This document shows, in pieces, positions 34,189 to 45,500 of a stretch of DNA of 51,233 bases. Source of the DNA: Geotalea sp. SG265 (GTDB lineage: Bacteria > Desulfobacterota > Desulfuromonadia > Geobacterales > Geobacteraceae). Position 1 is the stretch's first letter, and each line of letters starts with the position of its first letter. Both the position numbers and the translations under genes were made by a program. The stretch is taken from the NCBI RefSeq assembly GCF_022808985.1, contig NZ_JAKZFT010000021.1, positions 1-51,233 of the forward strand, in the 5' to 3' direction. A model generated the notes under the pieces. That model ran no database searches. It saw only the letters and a program-made list of their open reading frames with translations, and was not told where the DNA came from.

Positions 34189-35559
34189 ATGGCGAAAGTG
34201 GCTGCAATTGTTCTTGCTGCCGGCAAGGGGACACGAATGAAATCGGACCTGGTCAAGGTCATGCATCCCCTGTGCGGCATCCCTATGATTTCCTGGCCGG
34301 TCAATGCGGCACGGGAGGCGGGAGCTTCGGTCATAACCCTGGTCGTCGGCCACCAGTCGGAGAAGGTGCGGGAATTTTTTGCCGATCAGCAGGACATCCT
34401 CTTCGCTGCCCAGGAAGAGCAGCTGGGGACCGGGCATGCAGTCGCCTGCTGCCGGGAGACGCTCGCCGGTTTCGAAGGGACCGTGCTCATTCTCTGTGGC
34501 GACGTACCGCTCATTGCTCCGGCAACGCTGCAGGCATTTCTCGCCGACCACCAGCGCCATCAGGCAACCGTCACCGTCCTTACCGCCGCCATGGAGAACC
34601 CCTACGGGTACGGCAGAGTCGTTAAGGATGGGGCAGGGCAGGTTACGGAAATCGTCGAAGAAAAGGATGCAACCCCCGAGCAGCGCCTGATCCGCGAAAT
34701 CAATTCCGGCATTTACTGCGTCGATGCACGGTTTCTTTTTACTGCCGTTGCCGATCTGAAGAACGACAATGCCCAAAAGGAATACTACCTGACCGACATC
34801 ATCAAGACGGCCATTGCCGCCGACAAGACCTGTCGTTCCTTTCCTGTTGCCGATGCCGTAGAGGTGATGGGGGTCAATGACCGGGTGCAGCTGGCAGAGG
34901 CGGGGCGGGTGTTGCGGGAAAGGATCAACAGGGCTTTCATGGTGTCCGGCACCACCATTATCGATCCTGAGGCGACCTACATCGACCATGGGGTGACCAT
35001 CGGCCGTGACACCACCATCCATCCCAACGTCAGCATTTCCGGCGGGACCGTCATCGGAGATAACTGCCTCATTGAGTCTTCTGTCGTCATCAGGGGATGC
35101 AAGATAGCCGACTGCGTGACAATCAAGGCCGGCTCGGTCATGGAGGATTCCGTCATCGGCAGGGGGGCGGCCATCGGTCCCATGGCGCACCTGCGCCCGG
35201 GGAGCGAGCTTATGGACGAGGTGAAGATCGGCAATTTCGTCGAGACGAAGAAGATCGTCATGGGGGTGGGCTCAAAGGCTTCCCACCTCACCTACCTGGG
35301 AGACGCCACCATCGGCAGCCATGTCAACATCGGCTGCGGCACCATAACCTGTAATTACGACGGCGTCCGCAAACACCGGACCGTCATCGAAGATGACGTC
35401 TTCGTCGGCAGCGACGTGCAGTTCGTGGCACCCGTCTCCATCGGTCGCAATTCCCTGATTGCCGCGGGAACAACAGTCACCAAGGATGTGCCGCCCGATT
35501 CTCTGGCCATTGCCAGGGCGCCCCAGGTCAACAAAGAAGGCTGGAAACTCAAAAAATAA
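34189..35559 (+). CDS. glmU: Bifunctional UDP-N-acetylglucosamine diphosphorylase / glucosamine-1-phosphate N-acetyltransferase
   Basis: This encodes 456 residues. The N-terminal pyrophosphorylase domain starts VLAAGKGTRMKSDLVKVMH (the usual LPKV is LVKV here) and has CGDVPL for metal binding. The C-terminal left-handed beta-helix carries hexapeptide repeats, GNFVETKK, YLGDATIGSHVNIGCGTITC (acetyl-CoA/glucosamine-1-P site) and GTTVTKDVPPDSL. It makes UDP-GlcNAc for peptidoglycan and lipopolysaccharide. It is followed by glmS, which makes the precursor glucosamine-6-phosphate. Confidence 0.96.
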   Translation: MAKVAAIVLAAGKGTRMKSDLVKVMHPLCGIPMISWPVNAAREAGASVITLVVGHQSEKVREFFADQQDILFAAQEEQLGTGHAVACCRETLAGFEGTVLILCGDVPLIAPATLQAFLADHQRHQATVTVLTAAMENPYGYGRVVKDGAGQVTEIVEEKDATPEQRLIREINSGIYCVDARFLFTAVADLKNDNAQKEYYLTDIIKTAIAADKTCRSFPVADAVEVMGVNDRVQLAEAGRVLRERINRAFMVSGTTIIDPEATYIDHGVTIGRDTTIHPNVSISGGTVIGDNCLIESSVVIRGCKIADCVTIKAGSVMEDSVIGRGAAIGPMAHLRPGSELMDEVKIGNFVETKKIVMGVGSKASHLTYLGDATIGSHVNIGCGTITCNYDGVRKHRTVIEDDVFVGSDVQFVAPVSIGRNSLIAAGTTVTKDVPPDSLAIARAPQVNKEGWKLKK

Positions 35560-35636
35560 AAGTTCTAAGTTCTATGTTCTAAGTTCTAGGTTTCAACCTG
35601 GAACATCGAACCTTGAACCTGGAACTTCGAACGGAG
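35560..35636 (+). repeat. Heptanucleotide repeat array between glmU and glmS
   Basis: The 77-bp stretch divides into eleven 7-mers with no offset: AAGTTCT, AAGTTCT, ATGTTCT, AAGTTCT, AGGTTTC, AACCTGG, AACATCG, AACCTTG, AACCTGG, AACTTCG, AACGGAG. The second half is broadly the inverted complement of the first, so transcripts can fold into a hairpin. The last unit carries the glmS ribosome binding site. The type resembles short tandemly repeated heptamers known from other bacteria. Confidence 0.75.
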
Positions 35637-35642
35637 TTCGAT

Positions 35643-37472
35643 ATGTGTGGAATTGTCGGTTATACCGGTACCCAGGAAGCAACCCCCATCATCCTTGATG
35701 GTCTGAAAAGACTCGAATATCGCGGTTATGATTCTGCAGGAATATGCACCCTCAACAACGGCCATGCCGAGACCCGGCGAAGCGAGGGGAAGCTCGTTAA
35801 CCTGGAAAATCTCCTGGTAAAGGAGCCCATAGCGGGCTCCATCGGCATCGGCCATACCCGTTGGGCGACCCACGGCAGGCCTTCGGAGATAAATGCCCAT
35901 CCCCACCAGGCCGGGCCGATCGTCGTCGTCCACAACGGCATCATCGAGAATTACCTGCAGCTGCGGGAAGAGTTGCGGGCTGCCAGCCATACCTTCAAGA
36001 GCGAGACGGACACCGAGGTCATCGCCCATCTGGTGGAGAAAAAGCTGCGGGAGACGGGGGATTTCGAAAAGGCGGTCCGCGTGGCGCTCAGTGAACTGCG
36101 TGGCGCCTATGCAGTCTGCATCCTCTGCGAAAAGGAACCGGGGACCATGATCGCCGCCAAACAGGGGTCGCCGATGGTCATCGGCCTTGGCAAAAGTGAG
36201 TATTTCGTCGCCTCGGACATTCCGGCGATCCTCTCCCATACCCGAGAGATGATTTTTATGGAAGATGGGGAGATGGCGGTCTTTCGCAACAACCAGCCGG
36301 CCTTCTCCACCGTCGCCGGCGCACCCCTGGCGAAGAACCCCAGGCACATCGACTGGTCGCCTCTCATGGCCGAGAAGGGGGGATACAAGCACTTCATGCT
36401 CAAGGAAATCTTTGAACAGCCGCGCGCCATCAGCGACACCATCGCCGGCCGGCTCGTGGAGGCAGAGGGTGACGTCTACCTGGAAAGCCTCTCTCTGCCC
36501 GACAGCGAGCTGAAAAAGGTGGAGCGGATCTGCATCATCGCCTGCGGCACCTCATGGCATGCCGGGCTGGTGGGAAAATTCCTCCTTGAGGAGCACTGCC
36601 GGATTCCGGTGGAGGTGGATATAGCCTCGGAATTCCGCTACCGCAACCCGGTCGTCAACGACCGAACCCTCATCGTCCTCATCTCCCAATCGGGGGAGAC
36701 CGCCGACACCCTGGCCGCCATGCGCGAAGGCAAGGCGCGGGGGGGCAAGAACGTAGCCATCTGTAACGTGGTCGACTCCTCTATCGCCCGTGAGGCTGAC
36801 GGCGTCGTCTATACCCATGCCGGCCCCGAGATCGGCGTTGCCTCCACCAAGGCCTTCGTCACCCAGCTGGTCGCCCTCTACCTTTTCACCATCAAGCTCG
36901 GCCGCACCATCGGCACTATCGACAAGGCCAAAGGGCAGGCCATGATAGCCTCCCTGGTGAAGGTACCGACGCTGCTGGAAAAGACTCTGGAACTCAATGC
37001 CCAGGTGGAAACCGTTGCCAGGCGGTATATGAACGCCAGGGATTTCCTCTATCTGGGGCGCGGCATCAATTATCCCATCGCCCTGGAAGGGGCTTTGAAG
37101 CTCAAGGAAATCTCCTATATCCACGCTGAGGGCTACCCCGCCGGCGAGATGAAACACGGCCCCATCGCCTTGATCGACGAGAATATGCCGGTGGTCATCC
37201 TGGTACCCCAGAATGGAAATTACGAAAAGGTCGCTTCCAATATGGAAGAGGTCATTGCCCGTGGCGGCAAGGTCATTGCCGTCTGCTCGGCAGGGGACCG
37301 GGAGATAGCCGGCAAAGCCGAAGTGACCCTGGAAATTCCCCAGGACAATGACGACCTGGCGCCGATTCTCCTCTCGGTGCCGCTGCAGCTTCTGGCTTAC
37401 CACGTGGCGGTGCTCAAGGGGACCGACGTGGACCAGCCGCGCAACCTGGCCAAGAGCGTTACTGTGGAGTAG
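35643..37472 (+). CDS. glmS: Glutamine-fructose-6-phosphate aminotransferase (isomerising)
   Basis: This encodes 609 residues. The N-terminal class II glutamine amidotransferase domain begins MCGIVGYTG (nucleophile Cys after Met removal), with [11 protein letters not shown] and HNGIIEN. Two SIS domains follow ([40 protein letters not shown] stretch, [39 protein letters not shown]), ending with the typical LAKSVTVE. It supplies glucosamine-6-phosphate for GlmU-dependent cell-wall synthesis. ATG 35643 is fixed by the catalytic Cys; the longer frame from 35613 runs through the heptamer repeat. Confidence 0.96.
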   Translation: MCGIVGYTGTQEATPIILDGLKRLEYRGYDSAGICTLNNGHAETRRSEGKLVNLENLLVKEPIAGSIGIGHTRWATHGRPSEINAHPHQAGPIVVVHNGIIENYLQLREELRAASHTFKSETDTEVIAHLVEKKLRETGDFEKAVRVALSELRGAYAVCILCEKEPGTMIAAKQGSPMVIGLGKSEYFVASDIPAILSHTREMIFMEDGEMAVFRNNQPAFSTVAGAPLAKNPRHIDWSPLMAEKGGYKHFMLKEIFEQPRAISDTIAGRLVEAEGDVYLESLSLPDSELKKVERICIIACGTSWHAGLVGKFLLEEHCRIPVEVDIASEFRYRNPVVNDRTLIVLISQSGETADTLAAMREGKARGGKNVAICNVVDSSIAREADGVVYTHAGPEIGVASTKAFVTQLVALYLFTIKLGRTIGTIDKAKGQAMIASLVKVPTLLEKTLELNAQVETVARRYMNARDFLYLGRGINYPIALEGALKLKEISYIHAEGYPAGEMKHGPIALIDENMPVVILVPQNGNYEKVASNMEEVIARGGKVIAVCSAGDREIAGKAEVTLEIPQDNDDLAPILLSVPLQLLAYHVAVLKGTDVDQPRNLAKSVTVE

Positions 37473-37525
37473 GTACAAGATTTGGGATAAAGACAACAAC
37501 AACACCGCAATAAACGAAGGTTGCG

Positions 37526-37570
37526 AAAGGGGGTGTGAAATACATGGATTTCACACCCCCTTTAATTTTT
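37526..37570 (+). terminator. Intrinsic terminator of glmS
   Basis: A perfect 15-bp stem (AAAGGGGGTGTGAAA 37526-37540 with its complement 37549-37563) and an 8-nt loop, followed by AATTTTT. Located 54 bp after the glmS stop. Confidence 0.9.
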
Positions 37571-37616
37571 ACGCCATTGGATGAATAGGTACCGGTTTGA
37601 GCAGATAATAAACAGG

Positions 37617-37743
37617 TGTAAAAAAACTTTACACAAATAAGACTTTATAATTACAGCATTTTATTAAATGTGTAAAAAATCTTTACAGTTCCTAACTTGC
37701 TAAAATAGCAACGTTTCTTGTTAAAATGTAAAAAATCTTTACA
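37617..37743. repeat. Three 17-bp palindromic sites TGTAAA-N5-TTTACA
   Basis: Copies at 37617-37633 (spacer AAAAC), 37671-37687 and 37727-37743 (both spacer AAATC). The last two are identical; the first differs by one base. Their starts are 54 and 56 bp apart, about five helical turns, in AT-rich DNA with no gene. The pattern is that of a cooperative operator for a dimeric regulator. The rest of the 606-bp gap 37473-38078 contains the glmS terminator and a riboswitch. Confidence 0.8.
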
Positions 37744-37918
37744 CATGAATTATAAAGGTCCTTTTACCGAATAGGGTATCAGTAAATTTTTGCACTGTTA
37801 TTACAGCAGGTTACAGCTTTGGTATGCAAATTGATAAAGCGTCCGGGTCATGTGGGCCGAAAATTAATTAAAGAGCAGGAGGTGCTGCCGGAGAGCATCT
37901 GCAAACATAACTGTTTTT

Positions 37919-38004
37919 ATGTCGCCGAAAAGGTAAAGCACGGGCAACCGTGTGGCACAAAGCTTCCATCCGCTATACGGATAGAGGGGCTACCGAAGTG
38001 ACAT
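37919..38004 (+). promoter_or_regulatory. GEMM-I-type cyclic-dinucleotide riboswitch aptamer
   Basis: Stem P1 ATGTCGC/GTGACAT (37919-37925 with 37998-38004). Then AAGGTAAA leads into a hairpin GCACGG/CCGTGT closed by the GNRA tetraloop GCAA (37944-37947), the conserved GGCACAAAGC after it, a second hairpin ATCCG/CGGAT (37968-37982) and GGGGCTACCGAAG at the 3' side. This reproduces the order and conserved blocks of the c-di-GMP-I (GEMM) aptamer. Geobacter uses both c-di-GMP and c-AMP-GMP versions, so the ligand cannot be fixed by eye. Confidence 0.82.
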
Positions 38005-38031
38005 GTGGTGGAGTTTATCCATATGGAATTC

Positions 38032-38063
38032 AAGCCTATCCTTTCGTGGGGTAGGCTTTTTTT
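38032..38063 (+). terminator. Expression-platform terminator of the GEMM riboswitch
   Basis: AGCCTATCC (38033-38041) pairs with GGGGTAGGCT (38048-38057) with one G-U pair, then a seven-U run (38057-38063). It lies between the aptamer and the ribosome binding site AGGAGG of the lipoprotein gene, so ligand binding is likely to control transcription. Confidence 0.85.
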
Positions 38064-38078
38064 ATTTCAGGAGGGAAT

Positions 38079-39470
38079 ATGAAATTTTTTAAGGTGATGT
38101 TTCTGGTTTTGATGGCCGGGCTGATTGCCGCGTGTGGCGGTGGTGGCAATAGTCCGGGTAGCAATAATGCCAATGTTAATCTTTCCTCCACGACCAATGT
38201 CGGCGGTGGCTATACGTTGACCGCTTCCGGTGGGACACTGAATGACGGCTCGACTGCCAAAGGGCTGGCATTGCTAGTTACCCTGAGGGACAGCAACGGC
38301 AACGGCCCGGGGCTGAACGGCGGCTGGCAGATCAGCCTGACCGGCCCCGGCATTACCCGGCCACTGATGGCGAAATACGATGACGGCGCTCCATCCAGCT
38401 ACCAGATCTGGCGCTGGCAAGACATTACCCCTTCCTCGGGCACCTATACCGCCACTGCCTCCAATGGCGCCGTGACCATCAGCTCTACTTTCAATCTCAG
38501 TACATCCAGCACCATCCCAAGGGCTGCCATCAGCAAAACAGGGAGCACCATATCCTGGAACCCTGTCTCCGGTGCAGGTTCCTATTACTATAAACTCACC
38601 GATGGTACCGGCAGTACGGTGAGCTCCGGTTTCATCGACGGGGCCACTGCATCCCCATCCTTACAGCTGCCGGGCTTGACGGACGGCAGCTACTTGGTGG
38701 AGGTCCTTGCCTACAGCCAGAACTTTACCACGCTCATGTCTGACACCGCAGCGGCACCGTCCCTGGCCGCTCCAAATAATTGCTCGGTGGCAAGCTTGGA
38801 TATGGTGCTGGCCGGGGGTGCTGCCGGTTCCTATAATCTGGCAGCAAAAGGGGGAATCCTTTACCTGGGCAAGGATGCCAAGGGTGTCGACCAATACGGT
38901 CTGACAGTCTGGACCTCCCTCCTTACCTCGACAGACACCACACCGGCTGGAGATTGGACTATCACCGTCACCGGTCCCGGCATTGCCACCCCTCTGTCGT
39001 TCACCTATCCGAGGACCAATTCCCACTACCTTTACTGGGATTTCGGCACCACCCCCCTGTCGGGAACTTACACTGTCACAGCTGCTGCTTCGGGATATAG
39101 TCTGACCTCGAATTTTACCATTCCTGACCTGTCTGCTCAGTTGCCGGTTGTCACAAATATCGCGGTTATCCCCACCTCCAGCAACTACGGCGTCAGTTGG
39201 GGCGGTGTTCCGGGTGCAGCCTCCTACTACGTGAGTATCTGGACCATGATCAACGGCGTTTATACTGAAGTGCAGGGTCTGTGGGTCGGCGGCAGCGCCT
39301 TTGCCGCGTCCCTGGCGAGAAGCAGCCTGACCAAGGGGACCACTTATGACGTCTATGTCACCGCAGCGTCGGTGGATATGACCACGTCCGGCAGCGTGCC
39401 GCCGCCAAGCCCGGTGCAGGTCAATATGTCCGACAACACCTATCGGGCTGTTTCTTTCACGGCGCAATGA
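38079..39470 (+). CDS. Lipoprotein with two repeated Ig-like/fibronectin-like modules
   Basis: This encodes 463 residues. The lipobox LIAAC (Cys19) is followed by GGGG. Two copies of a module lie in tandem: a beta domain (YTLTASGGTLNDGS and GPGITRPL in the first; YNLAAKGGILYL and GPGIATPL in the second), each followed by an FN3-like domain (ISWNPVSGAGSYYYKL and VSWGGVPGAASYYVSI). No enzyme motif is seen. It is the first gene behind the riboswitch and lies 40 bp before the giant RHS gene, so they are probably co-transcribed; it may help tether or export the RHS protein, which is inference. Confidence 0.82.
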   Translation: MKFFKVMFLVLMAGLIAACGGGGNSPGSNNANVNLSSTTNVGGGYTLTASGGTLNDGSTAKGLALLVTLRDSNGNGPGLNGGWQISLTGPGITRPLMAKYDDGAPSSYQIWRWQDITPSSGTYTATASNGAVTISSTFNLSTSSTIPRAAISKTGSTISWNPVSGAGSYYYKLTDGTGSTVSSGFIDGATASPSLQLPGLTDGSYLVEVLAYSQNFTTLMSDTAAAPSLAAPNNCSVASLDMVLAGGAAGSYNLAAKGGILYLGKDAKGVDQYGLTVWTSLLTSTDTTPAGDWTITVTGPGIATPLSFTYPRTNSHYLYWDFGTTPLSGTYTVTAAASGYSLTSNFTIPDLSAQLPVVTNIAVIPTSSNYGVSWGGVPGAASYYVSIWTMINGVYTEVQGLWVGGSAFAASLARSSLTKGTTYDVYVTAASVDMTTSGSVPPPSPVQVNMSDNTYRAVSFTAQ

Positions 39471-39510
39471 CCTTTTTAAATTGAATGTTATTGAAGGGCA
39501 GGGAGGGATT

Positions 39511-42500
39511 ATGTTTGTCGAGCGTAAATTCAAGGCAATAACGGCAGCTGCGGTGCTCATGGCCATGCTGGTGCAGCCGTTTTCAGGATGGGCCGCAACG
39601 GGACAGATGGAGGGTTCAGTTCAGGAGTCGGTGCCGGTGAAGCTGACACCGGTGAAGGTCTTTGCCGATACTTCGGCGCTTCCCCCAAAACTGGCCGACG
39701 ATGAGAACCGGGCGGTGTGGCGGCTCTTCGATCGTGATACTGGGTCAACCTACAAGCCTACCCAAACGGCACGTGTAACCGTGTCCCTTGCCGATGCCAG
39801 GTCAATCTTAAAGCTGCGTTTCTTCGGCAGTTCCTCCTATCAGCTCAATATCTATAGGGACAACAACGGCAGCTGGGAATCCGTCCCTTCTCTGAGCAAC
39901 ATTTCCCTGGCCTCCGGCAATGCGTCTGCCTGGAACACCCTGAACGCCGATTTACCCTTCGCTGCGGCTAATCTGCTCCTGGAGTTCATCCCACAGGGCA
40001 ATATCAGCGCCGGAATAGCCGAAGTGGAGATATGGGGAACAGGCAGCACTCTTGCTGGAGATTCCTCCCCACTTACCCTGGCCAACATCCGCACTCCCGA
40101 GCAGCTGAACAGTTTGCTCGACAAGGCGCCGCACATAATCTCATATGCCGCAACACCGTCCGAGATTACCGTACCGGAGACTGCTGCCGATGCAGCTGCT
40201 GTTGTAAACCTCAACATTTTCCAGAACCCATCCCTCTTCAAGCGTGCCTATCTCCTCTACGAAGGGTCCAATATTGCCGAGGCAGTCAGCGTTGAGCGTT
40301 CCATCAACAACCTCTCCTGGTCCGGCGGCTTTGCCGTTAGAATGCCTGAGGGGGCAACACCCGCCTGGAAACAGCTGATGGAGGAGATCAACCCGGCCTG
40401 GCTGCTTCAGGGGGAGAACACCATCAGGTTTCGATCCCCCAACGGGCAGGCCTATATCAGGAATTTGAAACTGGTGGTGGAAACGGACAGCGGTTGGAAT
40501 TCAGTCGCCTTAGTTTCTGCGCTGGAACTCTATGACGGCGACACGGCGACTGCCTACCAAATTCATGCCTCTGCAGAAAACCCGTCTATTCAGCTGGATT
40601 TTGAACGAAATGTGGAGCCGGAAAAAATCAGGCTTCACCTCCCCGATTCCTGCAACCTGAAAGGAGAGATCCAATACCTTTCGGGAGGGAGTTGGCTGCC
40701 CTTGAAATCAGGTTGGCAGCTGGATCTGTCGGTCATGCAGGCAGGCTGGAACGAGGTATCCCTGCCGGCACAGGTTACCACCAGCGCCTTGCGAATCGTG
40801 TTCAATACAAGCTACCTGCGCTTGAAAAGCGGCGTCCCTACCGGCGCAATCGATGAAGTCCAGGTTGCCGCCGCTCCGGTCGGTTCGCAAGATGCGCCGC
40901 GCCTGGTGGTGAGTTACCCGCGCAGCGGCCAATTTTTCGGCAGGACTGCCTACCTCCAGGGTTTTGCCACCCCGGGAATGGCCAGGGACAATTTCGTCCA
41001 GGTCAATGTGGAGAACAAGCTCTCCCAGAACCGGGATGGTGCCTTCAGTGTGGCCCTATCCAAGGATGATACGTCGTTTACGTCCCAGACCGATGACGAG
41101 GCTTGGTCTGCCAGCGTTAAATCTGAATACGCCGGTGTAGCAGGCGCTTCCCAGACCGTAGCCCTGACAAGCAATGTCAATGCCAGCACGGCGGAGGCAA
41201 AAACAGACAAGAGGGGGGACGGCTCCTTTGCCGACAACCGGGAGAAGCACAGTGAGAAGGTCATACCCGGTCAGGCAAAGAAAATAAAGTACAAGGACGT
41301 GACCCTGGACATCCCCGAAGGTGCGGTGGACCAGGAGACGGAGATCACCATCGTCCCCCTCAACGAAGCCGATCTGGCCAGGCTCGATCCGGGAATGGTC
41401 AACGTCACCTATCCGGCGGCCGGTTACCGTTTCCTCCCCCACGGCATGAAGTTTAAGAAGCCGATCAAGATCTCCTTCGGTTACTCCAGAAGCCTCTTTG
41501 CCGCCGGGCAGACCGATACCGACGTCACCATGTTCTACTACAACGAAAAAATGCTCCGTTGGGAGGCGCTGACCCGGAGCAGTGTCGATCCGGCAAACTC
41601 GGTCATCGTCTCCGACAGCGACCATTTCACCGACATCATCAACTCCACCCTGGTGGTGCCGGAGCACCCCCAGGCCCTTTCCTTCAATCCCAATTCGATC
41701 AAGGACATCAAGGCAGCCGATCCGACCGCCAATATCAACCTCATCGAGCCCCCCAAAGCCAATAACCGGGGCACGGCTAACCTTTCCTATCCCATAGAGG
41801 TGCCGCCTGGGCGGAACAAGATACAGCCTAACATCGCTGTGCAGTACAATTCGGCAGGCGGCAACGGCTGGATGGGGATCGGCTGGGATATCCCAGTTCA
41901 AGCAATCTCCATCGATACCCGTTGGGGGGTGCCGCGGTATGATGCAACAAATGAGACCGAAACCTATACCTTGGATGGTGAACAGCTTACGCCGCTCGCC
42001 CACCGTGGGGCTCTGCAGCCGCGGACGGCGGAAAAAGTCTTTCACACCCGCGTAGAGGGGCAATTCAGAAAGATCATCCGCCACGGTACGGCTCCCAGTA
42101 ACTATTGGTGGGAAGTGACAGACAAGAACGGCACCCGCTACTTTTACGGCCGGGTGCCTAACGGCGGTAACGATGCGGTTCTTGCCGATGCTGACAAAGG
42201 GAATATCTTCAAATGGGCGCTACGCCAGGTACGGGATGCCAATGGCAATACCGTAAACTACAGTTACAAGGTGGTCTCCAACACGGGTATCGTGGGAGGG
42301 ACGGTGCCGGGCTACCAGATTTACCTGGAGAAGATCGACTATACCGGGCACAACGACGAACCTGGCGCCTATTCGGTCCACTTCACCCGCGACCGTGACC
42401 AGAATACCTTCAATCCGGGAAAACAGCGGCCGGATGTAACCATCGATGCCCGCTCCGGCTTCAAGATGGTTACTGCAGATCGACTGGAGCGCGTAGAGGT

Positions 42501-45500
42501 TCATTTCACAGATGCAAAGGGCCGAGATTCTCTAATCAGGAGCTACAACTTTGAATATGTTGAGGGTGCGTTCAGGAAGACGCTCCTGAAATCAGTCAGC
42601 CAGTACGGCTCGACGGGAACGTTTTTCAACAAGCATGAATTTTCCTACTACGATAGCGTACGGCAATTTGACGGTTCGTATAATGGCTTCAATACGTCCG
42701 CGAACTGGGACACAGTTTCGGATAACGTGGGTAAAAGTTTTCTCGGCTTGCAGTTTGACGCCAGCGCCCTGGGAGGGACCGAAGGGAGCAATATCGGCGG
42801 ATCGCTGTATGTAGGGTTCGGGATAGAGCCGCCTAAGCACATTTCCGTAGGTGGGAAGCTGGGCATGAGCAGTAGCGACACGAACGGGTTGATCGCCATG
42901 GTCGACATCAATGGTGACGGACTTGCCGACAAGGTATTTAAATGCGGCAATAATGTCTGTTACCGTCTCAACACATCAGGACCCCACGCTGATCTTGCGC
43001 GAATAACCTTTGGCGAAAGTCACCAAATCGAAGGCATCTCCGATTTTTCCCGCGATCACTCCGACCAGATCTCCTTTGGCATTCAAGGTTTCGCAGCTGG
43101 CGCCAGCGCTCTTTTTGACATGAGCAGTACCACTACGACCCAGTCTGTATACTTTTCGGATGTGAACGGCGATGGTCTGGTGGACCTGGTCGATGAGGGC
43201 ACGGTGTATTTCAACACAGGAAAACCCAATGGCAAAGGAAACATTGTTTTTTCCGCCAACAGCAATTTAACACCTTCCCCCATCGGGCTCAGCAGTGTCA
43301 ACGCCACCGGGATGCTCCCTGATTACAAGGACCGCTATGAAAAAATGATAGATCAGGGCCCGCTTCTGGATGGGGTAAGGCGTTGGGTTGTTCCATACGA
43401 CGGCACTATCAGCATTACCGGCGGGGTTCATCTTGTTGACTCCAGCCTGGAACAGAAGAACAAGAACTACAAAACCGCTGACGGAGTGCGGGTCGCCGTG
43501 CAGAAGGAAGGGAGCGAATTGTGGTCCGATACCATCAAAGGCAACGACTTTTCGGTCCATACTCCTACGGGCCTGGACAGCATTAAAGTCAAAAAAGGCG
43601 AGAGGATTTATTTCAGGGTTCAGTCAGTTTTTGATGGTTCCTATGACCAAGTTAGCTGGAATCCCACCATCAGCTACGTGGGTGCACCTTTGGCACAGAC
43701 GGACGCGAACAGCCTGCCATCTTATCAGTACACAGCCGCGGACGACATGGTGTACGGCGGGCGCGAGTTCCCCATTACCCTGCCGTTCAAAGGGAAAGTG
43801 CGCATTTCCGGAGATCTGAGCAAGAAGGGCATTACTACCGATGATGTGACACTTGCCGTGTATCTTAATAACGTGCGGATACGGAATACCACCCTGGCCT
43901 GGGATCAGCCCGGCACTATGACGGTGGATGATATAGCCGTTGCGCAGGGTGACGTGCTCAAACTCAAGGTGCTTGTGGATTCGGACGTTGACCTGAAGCA
44001 GATTGAGTGGAAACCGCGAGTATTTTACGTGCAAGCGACTTACCCGGATACTACCCCTCTTGATGCAAACGGGAACCCGGCCAAAGATTCTGACGGCAAC
44101 CAGGTGGGACCTGCACCAGGTTCGCCGGTGACCATTCAGGATGATAGCGGCAATTACATTGTGCAGCTCAAACCGCTTTACGATGTGGATTTCTATCCGG
44201 CAAATACCCTGTCCTCACCTCAGCAGTCCTGGATTGCGTCTCAGACAGGGAGCGTACTGGTCACGCCCTACCTAACCTCTTCTACAGCTGGCCCCGACCC
44301 TTCATTCAGCGTCAATAGCAGTGTGACCTTCACGGTAAAACGTCGTAATGCACGGCTCGGCAAGAATGTCATCACCATTGCTGCAGGAGTTCCTTATAAC
44401 GCAGAGCAGCACGCAGTGCAGATCCCGGTGACTGCCGGTGACGAACTGTTTTTTGACTTCAGCACGCGGGACCAGTACCTTGCCGGACAGATCGGTGGAG
44501 TCAGCGCCACCATGCAGTATATTGTTCCGTGGGATAATATCAACGCTGCCATTGCTGTGCCCGCCGCACTGCATAGTCATAATGTCCCTGATGTATTCTC
44601 CAGGCCCTATCGCGGATGGGGGTACATAGCGTATAACGGCAACCGCAGCCGGGCCAGTGAACCGATTCACCAGGAATTGCTTGTCGTGTCATCCAACCGG
44701 AACGATTACAACCTGCCTTTGCCCACCAGTTCCAGCCCGATTACTGTTACGCCCAAGGATTTTTATATCGCACTTCCCGAAGCATTCCAGAGTCGTTGGA
44801 CCAGTGCGGACCAAAACTGGTGGATAGCGCCTGAGGTCACAAGTTCTTCTCGCCTGGGTTTGCAGTATCTCTCAGTCCCTACCGCCGATAAATTCAACGG
44901 GGCTGCTGCTCCTTCCAGGATAACTGAGAGTTCGCAAACCTCTGCCGGCGCCGGCTACTATGTAGCCATCAGCGGTACGAAGGCGCCGAGTCAGACCATT
45001 CTCGATTACATGGATATGAATGGCGATAGCTTTCCGGATGTCGTCGGCCAGGGACGTGTTCAGTACACGACGATGCTTGGTCCATTGGAACCGAATAGCA
45101 CGGGAAATCTCAGGTTCGGGGCGGTGCGTGACACCGAAACGGATTCTCTGAGTATTGGGCCGGGCGGTACCGTGCCGGATACCCAGGATGAGAGCCAGAA
45201 AAAGCCACCGGCAAAACCGGAATCACAGAACCCTTCCTATGGCCTGAACGGCAGTCTTGGAGGGGGATGGTCCAATACCAAATGCGATATGATGGACATA
45301 AATGGTGATGGATTGCCCGATATTGTCTGTCAAAACGATGATCTAACCATAAGAGTGCGCTTGAATATGGGTTATCGGTATTCCGACACCTTTGAAAACT
45401 GGGGAAAATATGCAGCTAACATGAATGATGGTTCGAATATCAGCGGCAGCGTTTCCTTTAGCTACAGTGATGGGGTGAAAGGATTTGCAGGGGGGCCATC

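Noticed and set aside
37819..38001. 60-residue open frame upstream of the lipoprotein gene
   Set aside because: It coincides with the riboswitch aptamer, whose conserved RNA elements explain the sequence better.
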